Below, piece by piece: positions 15,203-20,332 of a stretch of 20,332 nt of DNA. How positions within the stretch are numbered: position 1 is the stretch's first letter; each line of letters starts with the position of its first letter. Position numbers and translations under genes: made by a program. The stretch spans positions 1-20,332 of the forward strand of contig CANKNP010000048.1 of NCBI GenBank assembly GCA_947483545.1, written 5' to 3'. The notes below the pieces were generated by a model. The model had not been told where the DNA came from and made no database searches. It saw nothing but the letters and a program-made list of their open reading frames with translations. The stretch comes from Deltaproteobacteria bacterium (GTDB lineage: Bacteria > Myxococcota > UBA796 > SXON01).

Positions 15203-17161
15203 CTAGTCCGGCGTGTAGCCAAGGTCGTTCAGCCGAGCCCGCTCCGCATCCGACGGCGCCATCAGCGCCCCAGTCACCGCCTTTGCCTTCGCCCACGCCA
15301 GAGCCTCATCGAGCCTGGCGCGAACCGACTCCCCAGGCTCCAGCAGCGGCCGTTGCTCCCCGGGATCGGTGCGCAGGTCGTAGAGCGCGTCGGGGGGCAA
15401 CGCCTGGCCTGGGGGCACTCGAACCACACGAAGGAGCTTCTGGCCCTCGGAGCGAAAACTCTGGAGTGCATACCCCTCGAAGTCCTGCTCAGAGAGCGCG
15501 TCGCGACTCGACGGCAGCTGCCACCATGCGGGGGGCGTCCACACCGCCCACGGCTCCTCCGCATCCACCGGAGGCGGGAGGGTGACCGCGAGCTGCTGGT
15601 CGAAGTCGTTGGAGAACAGCGGCTCGCCATCCCAGTAGACCGGCAGCGGCACCCCCGCGACGTCGGCGATCGTCGCCGGCACGTCGATCCCCCGCACCTG
15701 CCAGGGCACTCGCGTGCCCGCCCGGTCGTTTTTCGGCAGCTTCACGATCAGCGGGACGTGAAGCTGCTCGTCGTAGAGCGTGGTCCCGTGCCACCACCCG
15801 CCGTGATCCTGGAATTCCTCACCGTGGTCCGAGGTCACGACGATCAGCGCATCGTCGTAGAGTCCCTCCTGTCGGATCTGCGCGAAGAACCGCCCCAGTT
15901 GCTCATCCGCATGGCGCACCTCCCCCCGGTAGAGCGCGCGGAGGCGGTCTACCTCCGCCGGATCCGGCGATGGGTGTTCGGCCCGGCCATACGCCTGGCC
16001 GTTCAGCGGGTGCGCAAAGTACGGATCATGCGGCTCCATCAGGTGGACGTAAGCGAACCAGCGGTCGGCCCCCTGCGCGCCGATCCAGCCCCGCACCCGC
16101 TCCAACTGTGTCTCGGCGGGCAGGTAGTAGTCCTCGACGTGCTTCTCGGGGACGGCCTTCGCGTAGAGCAGGCGGGCAACGCTGTACATCGAGAGGGCGT
16201 AGGTCGATTCCAGCGCGCCCAGCGGGTACTCGGGGGCGTAGGGGTACCAGTCGAACCCCTGGCCGAACCCCAGCGCGCCAGTCACATTGGCGTTGTTGGG
16301 AAACCCGCCGGTGGCATAGTTCGCTTCGCCCAACCGCTCGGCGATGGTGATATTTTCCAGGCTCAATGTCTCACTCTTGGTCTGGCACCCGTGAGACGAG
16401 GGGGAGAGGCTGGTGAACAGCGAGGCGGTCGAAGCCCGGGTCCAAGAGGCGGCAGCGATGGCCTGGTCGAACACCACGCCATCGGCCGCCAGCGCGTCGA
16501 GGTTGGGCGACACGGACGGCTCGCCGGCATGCATCCCGACGGCGTCGTACCGCAGCGCGTCGATGTGGATGAGCAGGATGTTGGGTCGGCTCGCGGTGCC
16601 GTCCTGCGGGTGGTGCGGCACCTCCACGCCCTCAGCACCCGGTGCAGGCGCCACCGACACGATCCAGGCGAGCCCGGCCGCCCCGCCCCACAGCGTCGCC
16701 GTGCCCTTCGGCCCCGAAACCACACGCAGCGGCGTCTTGGTAAGCAGGTTCCGCCCGAGCCAGATGCCGACCAGGGCGATCCCCCCGAGGGTCGCGACGA
16801 TCCCCGCCGTGGTGGTCGAGGGCACGCCAGCCTCCAGATACCAGCGCTCGTCCAAGGTCTCGCGGACGATCACGACCCCCAGCCCCGTCGTCGTCCCGAA
16901 GAAGCCGAGGCACCACCCCAGCGCCGGCCCGAGGCCGCCGATCCAGCCGGCCAGCACGTTGGCAACCCCAATCATCGCGCCGATCAGACCGCCGATGATC
17001 CCGTAGATCACTGCACCGTAGAAGATCGCCTGGTACTCAGAGGGCACGGTGCTGGTCAGGACCCAGCCGGCCTCCGCCACGCCCACGGCGGAGCCCCCGA
17101 TGATGCCCCCGCCCAGCCCCGCGAACCAGAGGGAGAAGATCGATGGCTTCGGGGGGGACAC
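15203..17161 (-). CDS. Membrane-anchored sulfatase-fold hydrolase with Thr nucleophile
   Basis: The 652-residue protein has about five hydrophobic helices in residues 8-172 and a sulfatase-superfamily domain from about 192. The catalytic domain shows RPNILLIHIDALRYDAVG with metal-binding Asp201, ASWTRASTASLFTSLSPSSHG-like nucleophile text, SDHGEEF and HGTTLYDEQLHVPLIVKLP. The position of the formylglycine cysteine in true sulfatases (C-x-P-x-R) is Thr241 here. FGly-dependent sulfatase chemistry is therefore unlikely; Thr is used by phosphoethanolamine/phosphoglycerol transferases of the same fold. The substrate is unknown, and the domain probably faces the periplasm. The start is GTG at 17161, sharing one base with the ribA stop (TAGTG). 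Confidence 0.88.
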   Translation of the reverse strand: MSPPKPSIFSLWFAGLGGGIIGGSAVGVAEAGWVLTSTVPSEYQAIFYGAVIYGIIGGLIGAMIGVANVLAGWIGGLGPALGWCLGFFGTTTGLGVVIVRETLDERWYLEAGVPSTTTAGIVATLGGIALVGIWLGRNLLTKTPLRVVSGPKGTATLWGGAAGLAWIVSVAPAPGAEGVEVPHHPQDGTASRPNILLIHIDALRYDAVGMHAGEPSVSPNLDALAADGVVFDQAIAAASWTRASTASLFTSLSPSSHGCQTKSETLSLENITIAERLGEANYATGGFPNNANVTGALGFGQGFDWYPYAPEYPLGALESTYALSMYSVARLLYAKAVPEKHVEDYYLPAETQLERVRGWIGAQGADRWFAYVHLMEPHDPYFAHPLNGQAYGRAEHPSPDPAEVDRLRALYRGEVRHADEQLGRFFAQIRQEGLYDDALIVVTSDHGEEFQDHGGWWHGTTLYDEQLHVPLIVKLPKNDRAGTRVPWQVRGIDVPATIADVAGVPLPVYWDGEPLFSNDFDQQLAVTLPPPVDAEEPWAVWTPPAWWQLPSSRDALSEQDFEGYALQSFRSEGQKLLRVVRVPPGQALPPDALYDLRTDPGEQRPLLEPGESVRARLDEALAWAKAKAVTGALMAPSDAERARLNDLGYTPD

Positions 17162-17781
17162 TACAGCCGGTGACCGCTCTTCTTCTTCTTGGTGTCGAGG
17201 TAGAAGGCGTTGAACGGGTTGGGCGTGGCCTTGAGCGGTACGTGCGAGGCGACAGGGATGCCGGCGCGCACGAGCCCGGCGAGCTTCTGCGGGTTGTTCG
17301 TCAGCAGCGCGACGGACTTGATGCCGAGCTGACGGAGGATCTCCGCGGCGATGTCGTAGCGACGCAGATCGTCCGGAAAGCCGAGCGCAAGGTTCGCCTC
17401 GACCGTGTCGAGACCGCGATCTTGTAGAGCGTACGCCCGTATTTTGTTCGCCAGGCCGATCCCGCGGCCCTCCTGGGGCAGGTAGAGCACAGCACCGCGC
17501 TCCTCTTTGCCGACGTAGGTGAGCGCCGCTTCAAGCTGGTCGCGGCAATCACACTTCAAGCTACCCATCACATCGCCGGTGAAGCACTCGGAGTGCAGGC
17601 GCACAGGCACGTTCTCCGCCCCCTCAAGGTCACCCCGCGCCATCACGCCGTAGTCCATGCCATCGGCGGCGCACTCGAAAGCGAGCACACGAAAATCGCC
17701 GTAGCGCGAGGGGAGCCGCGCCTCGGCGGCGAACCGGACGGCAGGGGCGGGGATTGGGGCTTCGGTCGGGTGTAGTTGCAA
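17161..17781 (-). CDS. ribA: GTP cyclohydrolase II
   Basis: RibA opens GTP to 2,5-diamino-6-ribosylamino-4(3H)-pyrimidinone 5'-phosphate, the first step of riboflavin synthesis. The zinc ligands Cys66, Cys77 and Cys79 (SECFTGDVMGSLKCDC) have the exact family spacing. VPVRLHSE, LPQEGRGIGLANKIRAYALQ, the NLALGFPDDLRRYDIAAEIL segment and LLTNNPQK are all present. The chosen start is TTG at 17781: GGAGG lies 4-5 bases upstream, giving 206 residues, the usual length. The frame stays open to 17940 but that stretch is Arg/Gly/Pro-rich. It is stand-alone, not fused to RibB. It heads a coupled set with two phosphatase-superfamily genes. Confidence 0.96.
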   Translation of the reverse strand: MQLHPTEAPIPAPAVRFAAEARLPSRYGDFRVLAFECAADGMDYGVMARGDLEGAENVPVRLHSECFTGDVMGSLKCDCRDQLEAALTYVGKEERGAVLYLPQEGRGIGLANKIRAYALQDRGLDTVEANLALGFPDDLRRYDIAAEILRQLGIKSVALLTNNPQKLAGLVRAGIPVASHVPLKATPNPFNAFYLDTKKKKSGHRL

Positions 17782-17940
17782 GAGGCCTCCGAACTGCACC
17801 ACCCCTCGGTGAGGGTTCGACAGTTCCGTGGGTGCGGGACCCTTCTCGGCGCCACGGGGTCGCGGACGCCGACGGCCACGAGACGTGCCGCTGCGGGCAA
17901 CGTTGCTACCGGATGGGGCCCTGTCAAGGTGGGGACACAC
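17782..17940 (-). other. ribA leader region, no riboswitch seen
   Basis: About 160 bases separate the HU terminator from ribA. I looked for the FMN (RFN) riboswitch core and found none of its conserved blocks. TTGACA occurs on the minus strand near 17927 but no good -10 lies 16-18 bases downstream. The region is a likely promoter and leader, but no exact site can be supported. Confidence 0.3.
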
Positions 17941-17974
17941 AAAACCCCCCTCCGTCCCGAGGGACGAAGGGGGG
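17941..17974 (-). terminator. Rho-independent terminator of the HU gene
   Basis: Arms 17945-17958 and 17961-17974 pair over 13-14 bp, closing on a CGAG-type tetraloop, and on the minus strand are followed by TTTTGTGTG. The only non-Watson-Crick pair is a G-U wobble in the minus-strand RNA; the same position would be a C-A mismatch in plus-strand RNA. Strand and position, 34 bases after the HU stop, both fit HU termination. Confidence 0.9.
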
Positions 17975-18007
17975 CGTTGTGGCCTTGAGCGGCGGATCCC
18001 TAGGGGA

Positions 18008-18283
18008 TCACGTGTTCAAGGACTCCTTGAGGCCCTTGCCCGCGCGGAACACGGGGATGCGGCGCGAGGGGACCTGGATCTCCTTGCCGTTCTTGGGGTT
18101 GTGGCCCTTGAACTGGCGGCGCTGGGAGACCGTGAAGGTCCCGAAGTCGGAGATGGTGACCTTGTCGCCCTTGGTGAGGGCTTCCTGGATCGTCTCCATG
18201 ATGATGTTCACGTGCTGAGCGGCCTTGATCTTGGCGATCTGGGCCTTCTGGGCGAGCTGCTCGGTGAGGTCGGCTTTGTTCAT
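18008..18283 (-). CDS. hup: HU-family nucleoid DNA-binding protein
   Basis: The 91-residue protein is a HU/IHF-type histone-like protein that bends and compacts DNA as a dimer. It has the usual length and order: MNKADLTEQLAQKAQIAKIK, helical body, then the arm region SDFGTFTVSQRRQFKGHNPKNGKEI with the intercalating proline in NP, and IPVFRAGKGLKESL. The usual arm signature has R-x-G-R-NP; here the second Arg is His (KGHNP), a modest variation. AGGAG lies 8 bases upstream of the ATG. It has its own terminator downstream and a ~370-base regulatory region upstream, so it is probably monocistronic. HU is more likely than IHF, but the family cannot be fully resolved by eye. Confidence 0.95.
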   Translation of the reverse strand: MNKADLTEQLAQKAQIAKIKAAQHVNIIMETIQEALTKGDKVTISDFGTFTVSQRRQFKGHNPKNGKEIQVPSRRIPVFRAGKGLKESLNT

Positions 18284-18421
18284 TGGAGACTCCTGAGGAC
18301 TGGGTGAATGTCGAAATAACTAAAACAGTCCAAGCGCGGGGAGGGTTCTACCGCCGTAGACCGGGATTTGCACATTTCGGTACAGGCCCGATGGAAAGAC
18401 GAGAGACACCTTTGCTTAGGA

Positions 18422-18457
18422 CGTCGCTACCCTAACAGAAGCGACGCACGCTGCCAA
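18422..18457 (-). promoter_or_regulatory. Candidate HU promoter containing a 7-bp dyad
   Basis: On the minus strand TTGGCA (plus 18452-18457) and TAGGGT (18429-18434) are separated by exactly 17 bases, a good sigma-70-type spacing. The implied start near 18422 leaves a leader of about 139 bases before the HU ATG. Inverted arms CGTCGCT (18422-18428) and AGCGACG (18440-18446) enclose the -10, like an operator that would block polymerase. Confidence 0.45.
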
Positions 18458-18481
18458 CGTGAAAACGCCGGTTTTTGTCAC

Positions 18482-18516
18482 GAATGCAAAAACGAAAGAA
18501 AACCCAAAAGCGAAAG
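18482..18516 (-). promoter_or_regulatory. A/T-tract block upstream of the candidate HU promoter
   Basis: Short A-runs on the plus strand (T-runs on the minus) recur about every 7-10 bases in an otherwise very GC-rich window, 25-60 bases upstream of the proposed -35. This is the place and composition of an UP element or intrinsically bent DNA. A promoter of strong expression would suit HU. The plus frames here encode only low-complexity text. Confidence 0.4.
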
Positions 18517-18605
18517 GAGTCTCGCGCAGTCCTGACGATGGGCGCCAGGATCAGCCCCAGGACGCTGTCAACGAGCCTCCGGGGGCGCATTTCGCGGCAT
18601 CGCGG

Positions 18606-18629
18606 CGCCCGCTGCGAGTCTCGCGGGCG
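18606..18629 (-). terminator. Possible hairpin terminator of the lipid kinase gene
   Basis: CGCCCGC (18606-18612) and GCGGGCG (18623-18629) form a 7-bp stem with a 10-base loop, about 30 bases past the kinase stop. There is no T-run, so its function is uncertain. I see no gene in 18530-18657. Confidence 0.35.
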
Positions 18630-18657
18630 GCGCTCCCGGCGTATGAACTACGGACTC

Positions 18658-19620
18658 CTAACCTGGCGGCTTCAACCACCCGCCGCGCACCATCAGCGCC
18701 TTGGGCAGGACTTCAAGCGTGACCGGCGCATCGCCGATCGCTTCGCCGTCGGTCTCGATGGGGATGGCGCTGCGCAGCTCGACCCGGCTGGCCCGGGCTT
18801 GGATGACGCCAGGAACGCGGCCAAACTCGCCGCCGTAGAGCTTTGGAAGATGTCGGACCGCGTCGAACCCGCCCATCTTCGGGATGATCGAGACGTCGAG
18901 CAGGCCATCCGCCATCGACCCGCCCTTGCCGACGAGCAGCCCGGCGCCGCAGTACTGCCCGTTGGCGACGAACCCTGCGAGGGTCTCGACGACGGCGCTA
19001 CCCGCCCCCTCCGGCCCCTCCCAGGACCATTCCACGCGCCGCGGGACGTACTGCCGCAGCGCGGTGAGGATGCCCCCGAGGAACGATACGGTGCCCCCGT
19101 AGCGCTTGTCGGAGCCGTTCACGAGCTGGCAGACCATCGCGTTGATCCCGAAGCCAGCGACGTTCACGCACATCTCCACTCGCCCCGTAGGGAACGTGAG
19201 CTTGATCACATCCAGCGGGAGCGTCATCCCCGTGCTGGCCACCCACAACGCGGCTTGCAGATCCTTCTTGATCTGCAAGCTCCGGACGAGGTCTCCGCCC
19301 GTTCCGAACGGGATCACCGTGAAGATCGCCCGCCGATTGACCACCACGCCGTCCTTGAACAGGCCGTTCACCACCTCGTGGCAGGTCCCATCGCCGCCCA
19401 AGGCCGCGATGATGTCGGCCTCCCCGGCGATCGCCAGCTCCCGTGCGATCTCCGTGGCGTGCCCCTGCCGCTCGGTCCAGACCACCCGTCCTTGTCCAAA
19501 GGCGCGCTGCACCGCCGCTTCGATCCCCTCACGGTTCGCCCCCGCGCGCCCGCCCCCGCCCTTGGGATTCGCGATGACGACGAGCCGCTCGCCCTCGTTC
19601 CGCGCGCCGTGATCGCTCAT
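18658..19620 (-). CDS. Diacylglycerol kinase-family lipid kinase
   Basis: The 320-residue protein has a DAGK catalytic domain of the YegS/DgkB/sphingosine-kinase type, which phosphorylates a lipid hydroxyl with ATP. Visible motifs are VVIANPKGGGGRAG at the N-terminus, ALGGDGTCHEVVNGL with the nucleotide-binding GGDGT at 75-79, IPFGTGGDLVRSL (family PxGTGND; here GGD), NVAGFGINA and the C-terminal MADGLLDVSIIPK. The tail IETDGEAIGDAPVTLEVLPKAL is also typical. The start ATG at 19620 overlaps the Fe-S gene stop as ATGA, and an upstream in-frame extension is Arg-rich read-through of that gene. Lipid substrate is not determinable; diacylglycerol is the default. Confidence 0.93.
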   Translation of the reverse strand: MSDHGARNEGERLVVIANPKGGGGRAGANREGIEAAVQRAFGQGRVVWTERQGHATEIARELAIAGEADIIAALGGDGTCHEVVNGLFKDGVVVNRRAIFTVIPFGTGGDLVRSLQIKKDLQAALWVASTGMTLPLDVIKLTFPTGRVEMCVNVAGFGINAMVCQLVNGSDKRYGGTVSFLGGILTALRQYVPRRVEWSWEGPEGAGSAVVETLAGFVANGQYCGAGLLVGKGGSMADGLLDVSIIPKMGGFDAVRHLPKLYGGEFGRVPGVIQARASRVELRSAIPIETDGEAIGDAPVTLEVLPKALMVRGGWLKPPG

Positions 19621-20153
19621 GTCCGCTCCTCGAATTGTACGTTGGCGCCGTGCTCGCGCAGCCAGCAGGCGCAGGCCTCGTCGGCGCAGTTGACTGTCTT
19701 GCCCGCGAGCAAGCGGGTGTTCTCCGCTGCGACGGCGTGGGCCGCCTCGGGTTGGCGATCCGCAAAACCGTCCCGCCGTCCGCAGCACGCGAGCTGGTGC
19801 GGGGCGCCCACGCTGCCCTCAAAGCACGTCGTGAAGCGGGTCGGGTCTGCGCTGGGACCGCCGATCGGGGGCAGCATGCGGTCCGGACGGTCCGGAGAGG
19901 GTCGCCCCGCGGCCGTGTCCAGCCGCTCCGCAACCGGAACATGATGCTTACAATGCCGCGTACATGCCCCGCAGCCCAGACAAAGGGCGAGGGCATCGGG
20001 GTCGGCGGGCTTGCCCGTCTCCATCGCCAACCACGCAGCGGACATCATCGCGGTGGCGGTCGCGGATTCGAGGCCGGTGGCCACCGCGACGGGGCAGACG
20101 TGTCTGCAAAGTCGCGGGCAAAAGGTGCACATCGCGTAGGCGATCGCGTCCAT
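19617..20153 (-). CDS. Two-cluster Fe-S protein with a Cys-rich C-terminal domain
   Basis: The 178-residue protein carries two cysteine sets: C9-x2-C12-x3-C16-x3-C20-P and C58-x2-C61-x2-C64-x3-C68. The second is a classical 4Fe-4S motif; the first has C-x3-C spacing and is less regular. The C-terminal part has Cys110, Cys123-Cys124-Gly and C156/C161/C163, recalling the CCG domains of HdrB/GlpC-type proteins in reduced form. It probably passes electrons in a redox complex whose partner may be the truncated upstream gene. No signal peptide is seen. Its ATG shares one base with the upstream stop (TGATG), and its stop overlaps the lipid kinase start (ATGA), so three genes are translationally linked. 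HdrC/GlpC-like naming is only an analogy. Confidence 0.8.
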   Translation of the reverse strand: MDAIAYAMCTFCPRLCRHVCPVAVATGLESATATAMMSAAWLAMETGKPADPDALALCLGCGACTRHCKHHVPVAERLDTAAGRPSPDRPDRMLPPIGGPSADPTRFTTCFEGSVGAPHQLACCGRRDGFADRQPEAAHAVAAENTRLLAGKTVNCADEACACWLREHGANVQFEERT

Positions 20154-20332
20154 CAGCGGGCTCCGAGGGGTTCGACGGGCACGGCGAGCGCCTCGTAGGT
20201 GGCGGCGGGCAGGACGCGGCGGGGGTCGGGGCCGGCCGAGCTACGGGGAACGGGGAGCAGGGCGATGCGGCGGCCGTCGAGCGTGGCCCAGGCGCCGAGG
20301 ACGCGGGTGTCGTCGGGGGCGACGCGGGAGAG
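20153..20332 (-). CDS. C-terminus of an unknown protein (cut by window end)
   Basis: An open minus-strand frame of 59 codons runs in from the right edge and ends with TGA overlapping the ATG of the Fe-S gene. Visible text includes LSRVAPDDTRVLGAWATLDG and PAATYEALAVPVEPLGAR. It is Pro/Arg/Ala-rich and too short to assign. The exact TGATG junction and even codon composition argue that it is a real gene in the same operon as the Fe-S protein and the lipid kinase. Confidence 0.6.
   Translation of the reverse strand, partial: LSRVAPDDTRVLGAWATLDGRRIALLPVPRSSAGPDPRRVLPAATYEALAVPVEPLGAR

Noticed and set aside
17782..17940. FMN riboswitch ahead of ribA
   Set aside because: None of the conserved RFN-element blocks could be found on the minus strand.
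18459..18722. Plus-strand small basic protein between the HU gene and the lipid kinase
   Set aside because: The frame has Lys/Arg low-complexity text from the A/T-tract region, no Shine-Dalgarno, and runs into antisense of the kinase.

Overview
The window is very GC-rich bacterial DNA with short intergenic gaps. About seventeen complete protein genes can be supported, plus one cut off at each end and one doubtful small ORF. No tRNA, rRNA, CRISPR array, transposase, phage gene or integrase was seen. The lineage is probably Myxococcota or a related deltaproteobacterial group. This is inferred from the Asp/Thr-rich spacer lipoproteins, the clostripain-like lipoprotein, a right-handed beta-helix surface protein, the abundance of GTG and TTG starts, and an HU protein with its own strong terminator. 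It is not proven by any marker gene.

Layout. Bases 1-398 hold the C-terminus of lgt (prolipoprotein diacylglyceryl transferase). A duplicated 43-bp intergenic repeat follows, then pruA (glutamate-semialdehyde dehydrogenase), a doubtful small ORF and a beta-helix lipoprotein, all on the plus strand. From 7634 down to 3787 runs a minus-strand cluster: PRC-barrel protein, rpoZ, a 63-aa protein, hutU and a glycosyltransferase. The last two overlap by a TTG/TGA junction. An RNA uracil methyltransferase (7801-8748, plus) diverges from this cluster.

After a REP-like hairpin region come a minus-strand pair (secreted Cys-containing protein, then C11 peptidase lipoprotein), a divergent CorA transporter, a convergent unknown coiled-coil protein and a small plus-strand gene. 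A cluster of hairpins with AGTA loops lies at 13398-13507. From 17781 down to 13568, ribA, a membrane sulfatase-fold enzyme and a type I phosphodiesterase-fold enzyme are tightly coupled. Upstream lies an HU gene with a clear terminator and a candidate promoter containing a dyad. The right end is a coupled minus-strand set: an unknown C-terminus, a two-cluster Fe-S protein and a diacylglycerol-kinase-family lipid kinase.

Most genes are housekeeping or catabolic: glutamate-forming proline and histidine breakdown steps, riboflavin synthesis, Mg transport, transcription and nucleoid proteins. I see no convincing complete new system. The most unusual points are the coupling of ribA to two phosphatase-superfamily enzymes, the Fe-S protein coupled to a lipid kinase, the C11 peptidase with a secreted partner, several genes with no Shine-Dalgarno and a -10-like box almost on the start codon, and structured intergenic repeats.
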